DNA of 64,000 nucleotides from Flavobacteriales bacterium. Its GTDB lineage: Bacteria; Bacteroidota; Bacteroidia; Flavobacteriales_F; PHOS-HE28. Positions within the stretch are counted from its first letter, which is position 1, and each line of letters begins with the position of its first letter. The stretch covers positions 333,670 to 397,669 of the forward strand of contig JADJCS010000009.1 in assembly GCA_016703105.1 (NCBI GenBank), given 5' to 3'. A model generated the notes under the pieces. The model made no database searches. It had not been told where the DNA came from and was given only the letters and a program-made list of their open reading frames with translations. Position numbers and translations under genes: made by a program. Below, piece by piece: positions 18,873 through 27,863 of this stretch.

Positions 18873-19099
18873 TCGATCGCATCAAGACCTGGTTCGAGCG
18901 CCAAGCGTTCGGTGTCTGCGCGTGGTGGGGCGAGAAGCTCAATATCAAGACGGAACAGGTGCGGCTCAGCTTCATCTATTTGAGCTTCGTGACCGCAGGC
19001 CTGCATCTCGTGCTCTACCTGATCATGGCCTTCGTGCTGCAGCACAAGGAGCGGATCAAACGACCGTTGGCGAAGCGCAGTACGGTGTGGGAGCTTTGA
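18869..19099 (+). CDS. Small PspC-domain membrane protein
   Basis: A 76-residue protein. The N-terminal half resembles a PspC domain (GVCAWWGEKLNIKTEQVRLS) and is followed by one membrane helix (FIYLSFVTAGLHLVLYLIMA) and a basic tail. PspC proteins take part in envelope-stress responses in other bacteria. Here only the short single-domain form is present. It overlaps the DUF2851 stop by 4 bases and precedes the DUF1456 gene by 22 bp, so all three are probably one operon. Confidence 0.75.
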   Translation: MIDRIKTWFERQAFGVCAWWGEKLNIKTEQVRLSFIYLSFVTAGLHLVLYLIMAFVLQHKERIKRPLAKRSTVWEL

Positions 19100-19121
19100 G
19101 CGGTTTTCGGCTGGAGCGGGC

Positions 19122-19394
19122 ATGACCAACAACGACATCTTCAAGAAGCTCCGGGTAGCCCTTCGGTTGAAGGACACGGACATTATCAAGATCCTGGCGT
19201 TGGTGGACTACAAGGTGAGCGAGAGTGAACTGAGCGCGCTGTTCCGCAGCGAGGATCATCCGAACTACAAGCCAGCCGGGGACCAGATCCTGCGCAACTT
19301 CCTCAATGGGCTGATCGTCCATTTGCGCGGACCGATGGAGAAGAAATCTCCGCCGTCGGCTCCCAAGACGCGGTTGCACGGTCCTAAGCGCTAG
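19122..19394 (+). CDS. DUF1456 family protein (YehS-like, single repeat)
   Basis: A 90-residue protein matching one DUF1456 unit: NNDIFKKLRVALRLKDTDII, VSESELSALFRSEDHPNY and GDQILRNFLNGLIVHLRG. E. coli YehS carries two such units; this one has a single copy and a basic tail. Function is unknown. It follows the PspC-like gene on the same strand. Confidence 0.8.
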   Translation: MTNNDIFKKLRVALRLKDTDIIKILALVDYKVSESELSALFRSEDHPNYKPAGDQILRNFLNGLIVHLRGPMEKKSPPSAPKTRLHGPKR

Positions 19395-19433
19395 GTTGCT
19401 GAACGCGATCGGCGGAATGCGACCTTCGCAGCG

Positions 19434-20333
19434 ATGCGGATCTTGATCACCGGTTCCAACGGGCTACTGGGCCAGAAGATCATCGCTGCGCTGCGGAACG
19501 ACACGGAGGTGGAGTTGATCGCGACCAGCCGTGGACTGGATCGGACCCCGGAACCGTTGTTGGATAGGTACCGCGCCTTGGACATTACGAGCCAGGCCGA
19601 AGTGCAGGCGGTTTTCGATGCGACGCGGCCCCAAGTGGTGATCCACACCGCGGCGATGACCAATGTCGACGCGTGCGAACTCGATCCTGTCGCATGTCGG
19701 CTTCAGAACGTTACGGCCACGGACCATCTCGTGCGCGCGGCCGAGCGGCACCAGAGCCACTTCATTCTTCTGAGCACGGACTTCATTTTCGACGGAGAAG
19801 CAGGCCCCTACCGCGAAGAGGATCAACCTCACCCCTTGAGCATCTATGGGCACAGCAAATTGGATGGGGAAGCCCTGGTGATCGGAAGCAGCCTGACGAA
19901 GTGGTCCATCGCACGCACCATCATCGTGTATGGCATAGCACCTGGCTTGAGCCGCAGCAACGTGGTGCTTTGGGCCAAAGCCGCCTTGGAGAAAGGAGAG
20001 CCGATCAACGTGGTGGACGATCAATGGCGCATGCCCACCTTGGCCGAGGACCTGGCGGATGGTTGCATCCGCATCGCCAAGCGGGGCGCCTTGGGCATCT
20101 ACCACCTGAGCGGTCCGGACGGCATGAGCATACTTGAACTTGTGCAGCGGGTAGCGCGTTTCTTCGATCTGGATCCCAGCGTGATCCAGCTCATTACCTC
20201 GGCGAGTTTGTCGCAGCCTGCGAAGCGACCACCGCGCACTGGTTTTGTGTTGGACAAAGCGCGCCGGGACCTGGGATATGCCCCTCGTTCGTTCGAAGCC
20301 GGGCTTGCAGTGCTCCGTTCGCAATTGATGTGA
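19434..20333 (+). CDS. NAD(P)-dependent sugar-nucleotide reductase, RmlD-like SDR
   Basis: A 299-residue extended short-chain dehydrogenase. The N-terminal Rossmann motif is ITGSNGLLGQ (residues 5-14). NVDACELDP and the catalytic Tyr-x3-Lys in IYGHSKLDGEALV follow, and LSTDFIFDG supplies the Thr/Ser position. This combination is typical of dTDP-4-dehydrorhamnose reductase (RmlD) relatives. No rmlA, rmlB or rmlC is nearby, so the substrate is uncertain. It is 39 bp downstream of the DUF1456 gene. Confidence 0.85.
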   Translation: MRILITGSNGLLGQKIIAALRNDTEVELIATSRGLDRTPEPLLDRYRALDITSQAEVQAVFDATRPQVVIHTAAMTNVDACELDPVACRLQNVTATDHLVRAAERHQSHFILLSTDFIFDGEAGPYREEDQPHPLSIYGHSKLDGEALVIGSSLTKWSIARTIIVYGIAPGLSRSNVVLWAKAALEKGEPINVVDDQWRMPTLAEDLADGCIRIAKRGALGIYHLSGPDGMSILELVQRVARFFDLDPSVIQLITSASLSQPAKRPPRTGFVLDKARRDLGYAPRSFEAGLAVLRSQLM

Positions 20334-20370
20334 TCCCTGCGGTTACCTTGTACGGCGGAACGCTTTACCG

Positions 20371-21321
20371 ATGGCCTGGAAGCTTTCAGAGCCTATGAAG
20401 AACGCCCTCGCGATGCACCGCGGCGAACGCCAGGGCGTGTTGCTCATCCTGCTATTCATCGTGGGATGCGGTGCGTGGATCACCTATGCGCGATGGCGTG
20501 GTCCGGATCCAGCGGAAATGGCGGAAGTGCAGCAGCGTATGGATTCCTGGCTAGCTGAACGATCAAGTGCATTGGTCCAACGATCCCAGGAGGAGGTGGT
20601 CACGACGGAGTTGTTCCCATTTGACCCGAATACGGCCTCTACGGAAGAATGGCAGCGACTCGGATTGACCCCGAAACAGGCCCGTAGCGTAGGTAATTAC
20701 TTGGCGAACGGCGGTAGTTTCAGGTTCCGGGAGGATCTCTCCCGGATGCGCAGTTTGCGTCCGGATCAGGTAAGGGTCTTGTTGCCTTATGTCCAGCTAC
20801 CGAGCAAGGAAGAGCGGCGTCCTTCACGCGGATCTTCAAGCAATGGAGCCGCCGACTTCAAGCACGATACGGCCACATGGGAGAGGCCCTATGATCGTGC
20901 GGCAAAAGCCCCAGTGCGGAAGTTGGAAGTGAACACTTGTGACAGTGCCCAACTGGTCGCTCTTCCTGGTGTGGGGCCGTCTTTCGCACGGGGGATCCTG
21001 CGGTACAGGACCTTGCTCGGCGGATACGCGGATCTCGATCAACTGGCCGAAGTGAAGGTATTGAAGGACAAGCCTGATGCGCTCGCGAACTTGCGGGAAT
21101 TGCTCATGGTGGACACGTCCGCGATCATCCGCATCCCCCTCAATACGTGCACTGTGGAACAATTGGCCGACCACCCTTATGTGGACTGGAAGCTTGCCAA
21201 GGCGCTGGTCGCCTACCGAACCCAACATGGTCTGTTCAAAGAGGTCGTCGGCATTCGGGGCTGCGTCTTAGTGGATGACTCGCTCTTCCGTAAACTTGCG
21301 CCCTATTTTTCCACGGAGTGA
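20371..21321 (+). CDS. Membrane-anchored helix-hairpin-helix protein (ComEA-like repeats)
   Basis: A 316-residue protein with an N-terminal membrane anchor (about residues 23-40, GVLLILLFIVGCGAWITYAR). Several helix-hairpin-helix units follow: FDPNTASTEEWQRLGLTPKQ, VNTCDSAQLVALPGVGPSFA and IPLNTCTVEQLADHPYVDWK. The pattern N-T/x-A/x-L-x-x-L-P-G-V/I-G is the non-specific DNA-binding HhH of ComEA. The topology places the HhH units outside the cytoplasm, consistent with DNA uptake or envelope DNA binding, but no com genes are adjacent. Its stop overlaps the GTG start of apt. The start could instead be the Met at 20395. Confidence 0.8.
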   Translation: MAWKLSEPMKNALAMHRGERQGVLLILLFIVGCGAWITYARWRGPDPAEMAEVQQRMDSWLAERSSALVQRSQEEVVTTELFPFDPNTASTEEWQRLGLTPKQARSVGNYLANGGSFRFREDLSRMRSLRPDQVRVLLPYVQLPSKEERRPSRGSSSNGAADFKHDTATWERPYDRAAKAPVRKLEVNTCDSAQLVALPGVGPSFARGILRYRTLLGGYADLDQLAEVKVLKDKPDALANLRELLMVDTSAIIRIPLNTCTVEQLADHPYVDWKLAKALVAYRTQHGLFKEVVGIRGCVLVDDSLFRKLAPYFSTE

Positions 21322-21851
21322 GCGCACTGCAGCAGCGTCTGCTGGGATCCATCCGGGCGGTGCCGGATTTTCCCAAGCCAGGTATCCTTTTCCGCGATAT
21401 CACCCCGGTGATGGAAGATCCCTCGCTCAGCAATGCGGTGGTCGATGCTTTCGTCACTTCTGCTCAGAGCAAGGGGATCGACGCCGTGGCCGGGATCGAG
21501 AGCCGCGGATTCCTCTTTGGTATGCCTCTGGCGCTCCGTCTTGGTGTGCCCTTTCTCACTGTTCGAAAGAAGGGCAAGCTGCCCTACCGTACCGTTTCCT
21601 ACAAGTACGACCTGGAATATGGTTCGGCCGAGATCGAGATGCATGTGGACGTGGTGTGTCCTGGAATGCGGGTGCTTGTACACGACGATCTACTCGCTAC
21701 CGGGGGTACCGCCGCTGCATCGGCCGAACTGATCCGAATGCAGGGAGGCCAGGTAGCCGCCTTCAGTTTCCTTGTCGAACTTTCCACCCTGGGCGGGGCG
21801 GAACGCTTGCGCCCCTACGGCGCGGATATCCTCCGCCTGGTCACCTACTGA
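21318..21851 (+). CDS. apt: Adenine phosphoribosyltransferase
   Basis: Apt salvages adenine with PRPP to AMP. The protein is 177 residues and starts at GTG 21318, overlapping the preceding stop by 4 bases. Conserved blocks are FPKPGILFRDITPVMEDP, GIESRGFLFG, VRKKGKLPYRTVSYKYDLEY and the PRPP loop VLVHDDLLATGGTAAA. No ATG start that retains the conserved N-terminus exists. It is translationally coupled to the HhH gene and followed after 4 bp by an acyl-CoA dehydrogenase gene. Confidence 0.94.
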   Translation: MSALQQRLLGSIRAVPDFPKPGILFRDITPVMEDPSLSNAVVDAFVTSAQSKGIDAVAGIESRGFLFGMPLALRLGVPFLTVRKKGKLPYRTVSYKYDLEYGSAEIEMHVDVVCPGMRVLVHDDLLATGGTAAASAELIRMQGGQVAAFSFLVELSTLGGAERLRPYGADILRLVTY

Positions 21852-21855
21852 ACCC

Positions 21856-22998
21856 ATGGAATTCATCGCCACCGAGAACCAGACCATGATCGCGCAGGCC
21901 GTGCGCGATCTCTGCGAACGTGAACTACGTCCCAACCTGATGGAATGGGACGAGGCGCAGCACATGCCGATCGACCTGTTCAAAAAGCACTTCGGTCCGG
22001 CAGGGATGCTCGGCGTGCTGGTTCCAGAAGAGTACGGTGGGGCGGGTTTAGGCTATTTCGAGTATGTCTCCACAATTGTGGAGGTGTCGAAGATCTGCGG
22101 CAGCATCGGCCTAAGTGTGGCCGCACACAATAGTCTTTGTACGGGCCACATCATGCAGTTCGGCAGCGAGGAGCAGAAGAGAAGGTGGTTGCCCAAACTG
22201 GCCACCGGTGAATGGCTGGGCGCATGGGCGCTCACCGAGCCGAACACCGGAAGCGACGCGATGCGCATGAAGTGCACCGCCCGGAAGGAAGGGAAGGAGT
22301 GGGTGCTGAACGGCACCAAATGCTGGATCACCCATGGAAAAAGCGGCGATGCCGTGGTGGCTATCGTGCGCACGGGAGAGCTGCTGGACAGCAAGGGCAT
22401 GACCGCCTTCGTGATCGAACGCGGTACGCCGGGTCTCAAGGCCGGCAAGAAGGAGAACAAACTGGGCATGCGGGCCAGCGAGACAACGGAGGTGATCTTC
22501 GAGGATTGCCGTGTTCCAGAGGAGAATGTCCTGGGGCAGGTGGGTGAGGGCTTCCAGCAGGCGATGAAAGTGCTGGACGGCGGTCGCATCAGCATAGCGG
22601 CGCTGAGCCTGGGTATCGCCAAGGGCGCCTTCGAGGCAAGTGTCAAGTACGCCAAGGAGCGGGAGCAATTCGGTCAGCCGATCGCCAACTTCCAGGCCAT
22701 CAGTTTCAAGATCGCGGACATGGCCACCCGCATCGAGGCCGCCGAGCTCTTGATCCTCCAGGCCGCTGATCTGAAGAACCGCCACAAGAAAATGACCAAG
22801 GAGAGCGCCATGGCCAAGTACTACGCCAGTGAGGTGTGCGTATGGGCCAGCAACGAGGCGGTCCAGATCTTCGGTGGATATGGTTATACCAAGGATTTTC
22901 CGGTGGAAAAATTCTACAGGGACAGCAAGCTGTGTACGATCGGCGAGGGTACCAGCGAGATCCAGAAGGTGGTGATCGGACGGGAGGTATTGCGGTAG
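21856..22998 (+). CDS. Acyl-CoA dehydrogenase (short/medium-chain type)
   Basis: An FAD enzyme that oxidises acyl-CoA to enoyl-CoA in beta-oxidation or related catabolism. The start is MEFIATENQTMIAQAVRDLC at 21856, giving 380 residues, normal for the family. FAD-binding blocks are ALTEPNTGSDAM and WITHGKSGD. The C-terminal signature is QIFGGYGYTKDFPVEKFYRD followed by the catalytic-Glu segment IGEGTSEIQ. Substrate chain length cannot be fixed from sequence alone. No electron-transfer flavoprotein genes are adjacent. The gene starts 4 bp after apt. Confidence 0.93.
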   Translation: MEFIATENQTMIAQAVRDLCERELRPNLMEWDEAQHMPIDLFKKHFGPAGMLGVLVPEEYGGAGLGYFEYVSTIVEVSKICGSIGLSVAAHNSLCTGHIMQFGSEEQKRRWLPKLATGEWLGAWALTEPNTGSDAMRMKCTARKEGKEWVLNGTKCWITHGKSGDAVVAIVRTGELLDSKGMTAFVIERGTPGLKAGKKENKLGMRASETTEVIFEDCRVPEENVLGQVGEGFQQAMKVLDGGRISIAALSLGIAKGAFEASVKYAKEREQFGQPIANFQAISFKIADMATRIEAAELLILQAADLKNRHKKMTKESAMAKYYASEVCVWASNEAVQIFGGYGYTKDFPVEKFYRDSKLCTIGEGTSEIQKVVIGREVLR

Positions 22999-23036
22999 GT
23001 CTCGACCACCCCTGTTGCAGGGATCGGTACTCCCGC

Positions 23037-23044
23037 TATATTTG
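23037..23044 (+). promoter_or_regulatory. -7 box of rpsU
   Basis: TATATTTG is an exact TAnnTTTG match 21 bp before the rpsU ATG. A TTG at 23015-23017 lies at roughly the -33 distance. Confidence 0.55.
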
Positions 23045-23065
23045 CGACCCCTTAGAGAAAAGTAC

Positions 23066-23257
23066 ATGCTGATCATCCCGGTCAAGGAAGGCGAGAGCAT
23101 CGACAAGGCGCTCAAGAAGTTCAAGAAGAAGTTCGAGCGCACCGGCACCATGCGTGCGTTGCGCCGCCGCCAGAGCTACACGAAACCTTCCGTGGAGCGC
23201 CGCAAGGAGATCATCCGGGCGTCTTATAAGCTCCAAACCTACAGTGTAGAGCAATAG
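23066..23257 (+). CDS. rpsU: 30S ribosomal protein S21
   Basis: A small-subunit protein. The start is MLIIPVKEGESIDKALKKFK at 23066, giving 63 residues, the usual size for Bacteroidota. It is followed by FEKR-like basic blocks (KFERTGTMRALRRRQSYTKP) and a basic C-terminal helix. It has its own promoter box and a strong terminator, so it is monocistronic. Bacteroidota S21 is of interest because these bacteria rarely use Shine-Dalgarno pairing. Confidence 0.95.
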   Translation: MLIIPVKEGESIDKALKKFKKKFERTGTMRALRRRQSYTKPSVERRKEIIRASYKLQTYSVEQ

Positions 23258-23276
23258 ACCTCCGGGCGTCGCTTGG

Positions 23277-23310
23277 ATAGGCGAAAGTTCCTCCGGGAAT
23301 TTTCGCCTAT
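23277..23310 (+). terminator. Strong hairpin after rpsU
   Basis: A 15-bp stem (23277-23291 with 23296-23310, one G-U pair, loop TCCG) is followed by CTTGTTCT. It separates rpsU from xerC, whose ATG is at 23322. Confidence 0.75.
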
Positions 23311-23321
23311 CTTGTTCTCGG

Positions 23322-24242
23322 ATGTTGACCGAGCGTTTTCTGGACCATCTGGCGTACGAGAAACGGTGTAGTCCGCATACCCAGGCCGCTTATCGGCGGG
23401 ACCTGGCCCAGTTCGGCGCCTACCTGGATGAACTTAGGGGAGACGCTGCATTGACATCGGCCGACCCGCGCTCTGTCAGGGGTTGGGTGATGAGCTTGCT
23501 GGACGGCGGGATCTCCGCGCGGGCCGACAAGCGCAAATTGAGCGCGTTACGGGCTTTTTACAAGTTCGCCCGCACCGTAGGGTCGGTTTCAGAAGATCCG
23601 ACCGACCTCATCGATCCGCCCAAAACGCCTGCGCGCTTGCCGGAGTTCATCCCCGAACGGGAGGTCGAGGACGTGTTCGCGTCAGCCAAAGAAGGTCCCG
23701 GTAAGCCGGATCCCTTGGAACGCTTGGTATTGGAGTTGTTCTACGGTACCGGCATCCGCCTCGCGGAACTGGTGGGACTAGAGCTGAACGCTGTGGACCT
23801 GCACCGGCGCACCATCCGCGTGCTGGGCAAGCGGAACAAGGAACGGATCATCCCTATCGGCGAGGGTTTGAGCGATGCGATAGGCTTCTACCTTTCGGTG
23901 CGGCCCGCCCCCATGCCAGCATTTGGGCAAAATGAGCCGCTCCTCTTGGGAAGCACAGGGAAACCACTCGCTCGACGCACCGTACAACGACTTGTGGCAC
24001 GCGCCTTGGGCCGTGTCACCACCCGAACGAAAAGAAGCCCACACGTGCTCCGGCACACCTTCGCTACACATATGCTCGAACACGGGGCTGACCTCAATGC
24101 CGTAAAGGAACTCCTTGGCCACGCGGGCCTCGCGGCTACTCAGGTATACACCCATAACACGGTAGAGAAGCTCCGCAAAGTGCATGCGCAAGCGCATCCG
24201 CGCGGGGGGGGACACCTCCAAGAACCACAAAAGACACCTTGA
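23322..24242 (+). CDS. xerC: Tyrosine recombinase XerC
   Basis: A 306-residue Xer-type recombinase that, with a partner, resolves chromosome dimers at dif. The N-terminal SAM-like core-binding domain is at about 1-90. The catalytic domain has R146 (YGTGIRLAEL), K170 (RVLGKRNKER), H241/R244 (HVLRHTFATH), H267 (ELLGHAGL) and the nucleophile Y276 (TQVYTH), so the full active site is present. The genetic context (rpsU, then hpf) is housekeeping rather than phage or integron. No dif site is recognised here. Confidence 0.92.
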   Translation: MLTERFLDHLAYEKRCSPHTQAAYRRDLAQFGAYLDELRGDAALTSADPRSVRGWVMSLLDGGISARADKRKLSALRAFYKFARTVGSVSEDPTDLIDPPKTPARLPEFIPEREVEDVFASAKEGPGKPDPLERLVLELFYGTGIRLAELVGLELNAVDLHRRTIRVLGKRNKERIIPIGEGLSDAIGFYLSVRPAPMPAFGQNEPLLLGSTGKPLARRTVQRLVARALGRVTTRTKRSPHVLRHTFATHMLEHGADLNAVKELLGHAGLAATQVYTHNTVEKLRKVHAQAHPRGGGHLQEPQKTP

Positions 24243-24244
24243 TC

Positions 24245-24550
24245 ATGAACGTGAACGTGCATTCCATCCATTTCGACGCCGACAACAAGCTCGTTGGCTT
24301 CATCCATGAACGTCTTCGTAAGCTCGACCAATTCCATGACCGCATATTGAGCGGCGAGGTTTTCCTGCGCCTGGAGCATGATGGCGAAAACCGGGAGAAC
24401 AAGGTGGTGGAACTGAAGATGTTGGTGCCCGGTCGCGAGCTGTTCGCCAAACGCCAAAGCAAGACATTCGAAGAGGCCACTGATCAAGCCGCTGAAGCCA
24501 TTCGCAGGCAGCTTGAGCGAGCTAAGCCACGGCTGAACAAGGCCTCTTGA
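24245..24550 (+). CDS. hpf: Ribosome hibernation promoting factor, short form (HPF/RaiA family)
   Basis: A 101-residue protein beginning MNVNVHSIHFDADNKLVGFI. HPF/YfiA-type blocks are VHSIHFDADNKLVGFIHERL and FEEATDQAAEAIRRQLER. It binds the small subunit in stationary phase to silence ribosomes. Only the N-terminal domain is present, so this is the short form. The start could be the TTG at 24239, but the ATG 6 bp later fits better. It lies 2 bp after xerC and is probably cotranscribed with it. Confidence 0.9.
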   Translation: MNVNVHSIHFDADNKLVGFIHERLRKLDQFHDRILSGEVFLRLEHDGENRENKVVELKMLVPGRELFAKRQSKTFEEATDQAAEAIRRQLERAKPRLNKAS

Positions 24551-24589
24551 TCTTACCGGAACCTCCGCCACCCCGCGTCGGGGGCGGAT

Positions 24590-24624
24590 GCATGCAGGGC
24601 CCATGGAAGTGTGGCCCTGCATGC
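24590..24624. terminator. Hairpin after hpf
   Basis: A perfect 12-bp inverted repeat (24590-24601 with 24613-24624) lies between hpf and the tRNA operon promoter. No T-run follows, so termination is plausible but not certain. Confidence 0.45.
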
Positions 24625-24625
24625 G

Positions 24626-24656
24626 TTTGGAGGGACCGGATACTTTCCTACATTTG
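24626..24656 (+). promoter_or_regulatory. Consensus promoter of the tRNA-tuf operon
   Basis: TTTG (24626-24629), 19 bp, then TACATTTG (24649-24656) matches the Bacteroidota sigma-A consensus TTTG-N19-TAnnTTTG exactly. It sits 67 bp before the first tRNA. Confidence 0.8.
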
Positions 24657-24723
24657 CAGGCCCAATTCCAAGGCAAACCATCCTTGGAAGCGGGCAAAAG
24701 GCGTTCTTTCCCTTGCTGTACTT

Positions 24724-24796
24724 GCCAATGTAGCTCAGCTGGTAGAGCAGCTGATTTGTAATCAGCAGGTCGGGGGTTCGAATCCGCCCGTTGGCT
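24724..24796 (+). tRNA. tRNA-Thr (TGT)
   Basis: Cloverleaf of 73 nt. Acceptor arms are GCCAATG (24724-24730) and CGTTGGC (24789-24795). The D-loop is AGCTCAGCTGGTAGAGC, the anticodon loop holds TGT within TTTGTAA, and the T-loop is GGTTCGAATCC. CCA is not encoded. First gene of the Thr-Tyr-Gly-Thr-tuf cluster. Confidence 0.95.
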
Positions 24797-24811
24797 CCGT
24801 GAACGGGACGA

Positions 24812-24894
24812 GGGGAGATACCCAAGTGGCCAACGGGGGCAGACTGTAAATCTGCTGCTTCATCGCTTCACAGGTTCGAATCCTGTTCTCCCCA
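24812..24894 (+). tRNA. tRNA-Tyr (GTA)
   Basis: Class II tRNA of 83 nt with a long variable arm (GCTGCTTCATCGCTTCA region). Acceptor arms are GGGGAGA (24812-24818) and TCTCCCC (24887-24893). The anticodon loop CTGTAAA holds GTA. CCA is not encoded. Confidence 0.95.
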
Positions 24895-24949
24895 CGCTTC
24901 ACACGGAGCCGCTCGAAAGCAGGGCACGCATTAGCCTCCAAACACTATT

Positions 24950-25025
24950 GCGGGAGTAGCTCAGTTGGTAGAGCATCAGCCTTCCAAGCTGAATGTCGCG
25001 GGTTCGAATCTCGTCTCCCGCTCCA
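24950..25025 (+). tRNA. tRNA-Gly (TCC)
   Basis: Acceptor arms are GCGGGAG (24950-24956) and CTCCCGC (25015-25021). The anticodon loop CTTCCAA holds TCC, and the T-loop is GGTTCGAATCT. The 3' CCA is encoded (25023-25025). Confidence 0.95.
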
Positions 25026-25038
25026 CCCAGGAACATCG

Positions 25039-25113
<75 letters not shown>

Positions 25114-25187
25114 GAAGGCGGGCGAACTAGGCAGGTACAATCAGTGAAGGAACCGATCAGGAAACAAGAACAACAACCGAACGACAA

Positions 25188-26375
<1,188 letters not shown>

Positions 26376-26398
26376 GGAACATAGACCAATGGAGGCTG

Positions 26399-26424
26399 GG
26401 CCGTCCCGCGAAAGCGGGACGGCC
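26399..26424 (+). terminator. Hairpin between tuf and tRNA-Trp
   Basis: A perfect 11-bp stem (26399-26409 with 26414-26424) with a GAAA tetraloop follows tuf by 23 bp. The tail TTCGCC is T-poor, so partial termination or an mRNA processing or stability element between tuf and the tRNA-Trp/secE/nusG segment is likely. Confidence 0.55.
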
Positions 26425-26461
26425 TTCGCCGCCGAAAAGAGAACCACGGAACAGGACATCT

Positions 26462-26537
26462 ACGGGTGTAGCTCAATTGGTAGAGCGAAGGTCTCCAAAA
26501 CCTTAGGCTGCGGGTTCGATTCCTGCCACCCGTGCCA
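26462..26537 (+). tRNA. tRNA-Trp (CCA)
   Basis: Acceptor arms are ACGGGTG (26462-26468) and CACCCGT (26527-26533). The anticodon loop CTCCAAA holds CCA, and the T-loop is GGTTCGATTCC. The 3' CCA is encoded (26535-26537). It sits between tuf and secE, a common Bacteroidota arrangement. Confidence 0.95.
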
Positions 26538-26561
26538 ACAGCGACCCGACCGAACAGACGA

Positions 26562-26789
26562 ATGGCAAGCTTCAAAACATACCTCAGCGAGAGCTACAAC
26601 GAGCTCGTCAACAAGGTCTCCTGGCCCACATGGAAGGAGTTGCAGGGCAGTGCCATCGTGGTACTTGTCACCGCGATGATCATCTCTCTTCTGGTGTTCG
26701 TGATGGATTACGTGTTCGGCGTCCACAACATGACGAACGGGTCGTTCTGGAAGGGCATATTGGGGTTCATCTATAAACTGATGAGCTGA
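26562..26789 (+). CDS. secE: Preprotein translocase subunit SecE
   Basis: A 75-residue protein starting MASFKTYLSESYNELVNKVS at 26562. It has the conserved amphipathic segment VNKVSWPTWKELQGSAIVVL and a single membrane helix (VTAMIISLLVFVMDYVFG). SecE clamps SecY in the translocon. The frame extends upstream through the tRNA 3' side, which is not coding. Its stop overlaps the nusG start by 1 base. Confidence 0.95.
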   Translation: MASFKTYLSESYNELVNKVSWPTWKELQGSAIVVLVTAMIISLLVFVMDYVFGVHNMTNGSFWKGILGFIYKLMS

Positions 26790-27349
26790 TGGCCACCACG
26801 ACGACCGGCAACAAGAAGTGGTACGTGATCCGCGCCATCTCTGGCAAGGAGAAGAAGGTGAAGGAACTCATCGAGGGCGAGGTAAAGCGCTCCAACATGG
26901 GCACGTATATCTCCCAGTTGCTCATCCCGACCGAGAAGTTCTACCAGATCCGTGATGGCAAGAAGGTGAGCAAGGAGCGCAACTTCTTTCCCGGCTATGT
27001 GTTGATGGAGGCGGATCTGACCGGTGAGATCGCGCACAGCATCAAGAACCTGCCGAACGTGATCGGGTTCCTCGGTGCGGAGAAGGGAGGCGACCCCTTG
27101 CCATTGCGCCAGAGCGAGGTGAACCGCATCCTAGGTACCGTGGATGAATTGGCGGAAACGGAAGAATCGATCCACAACCCCTACCACGTGGGTGAGGGCG
27201 TGAAAGTGATCGATGGTCCTTTCAATGGCTTCAACGGCGTGATCGAGGAGATCAATGAAGAGAAGAAGAAGCTGAAGGTGATGGTGAAGATCTTCGGAAG
27301 GAAGACCCCGCTCGAACTGAGCTTCATGCAAGTCGAAAAAGAAGTCTGA
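26789..27349 (+). CDS. nusG: Transcription termination/antitermination protein NusG
   Basis: A 186-residue NusG. The NGN domain is at about 10-115 (KKWYVIRAISGKEKKVKELI and FFPGYVLMEADL). The KOW domain is at about 130-165 (VIDGPFNGFNGVIEEINEEK). It binds RNA polymerase and couples transcription with translation or Rho. It overlaps secE by 1 base and leads into the L11-L1-L10-L7/L12 genes. Confidence 0.97.
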   Translation: MATTTTGNKKWYVIRAISGKEKKVKELIEGEVKRSNMGTYISQLLIPTEKFYQIRDGKKVSKERNFFPGYVLMEADLTGEIAHSIKNLPNVIGFLGAEKGGDPLPLRQSEVNRILGTVDELAETEESIHNPYHVGEGVKVIDGPFNGFNGVIEEINEEKKKLKVMVKIFGRKTPLELSFMQVEKEV

Positions 27350-27412
27350 CGTAAGGAAAACCGTCCGAGCTGACCGAGAGGAAGGCGTTACCAAGGACAC
27401 AAACCAAGCAAC

Positions 27413-27859
27413 ATGGCCAAGGAAATTTCGGGGCTGATCAAGCTCCAGGTAAAAGGAGGGGCCGCGAACCCCTCACCACCCATCGGACCGGCGCTCGGCG
27501 CCAAAGGGGTGAACATCATGGAGTTCTGCAAGCAGTTCAATGCTCGCACGCAGGACAAAGCCGGCAAAGTACTGCCCGTGGTAATCACGGTCTACAGCGA
27601 CAAGTCGTTCGACTTCATCATCAAGACGCCACCCGCCGCTGTGCAGATCATCGATGCGGCCAAGATCAAAGGTGGTAGCGGCGTGCCCCAGACCAAAAAG
27701 GTGGGAAGCATCACCTGGGACCAGGTGAAGGCCATCGCCGAGGACAAGATGCCCGATCTGAACTGCTTCACCGTGGAGAGCGCCATGAGCATGGTGGCCG
27801 GCACGGCCCGGAGCATGGGGGTCACGGTTTCTGGCAAGAACCCATTGGAAAAAGCCTGA
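27413..27859 (+). CDS. rplK: 50S ribosomal protein L11
   Basis: A 148-residue L11 with the N-terminal block GLIKLQVKGGAANPSPPIGP, ALGAKGVNIMEFCKQFNART and the rRNA-binding C-terminal domain ending MGVTVSGKNP. It forms the GTPase-associated centre with L10 and L7/L12. It lies 63 bp after nusG and is followed after 4 bp by rplA. Confidence 0.97.
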   Translation: MAKEISGLIKLQVKGGAANPSPPIGPALGAKGVNIMEFCKQFNARTQDKAGKVLPVVITVYSDKSFDFIIKTPPAAVQIIDAAKIKGGSGVPQTKKVGSITWDQVKAIAEDKMPDLNCFTVESAMSMVAGTARSMGVTVSGKNPLEKA

Positions 27860-27863
27860 CACC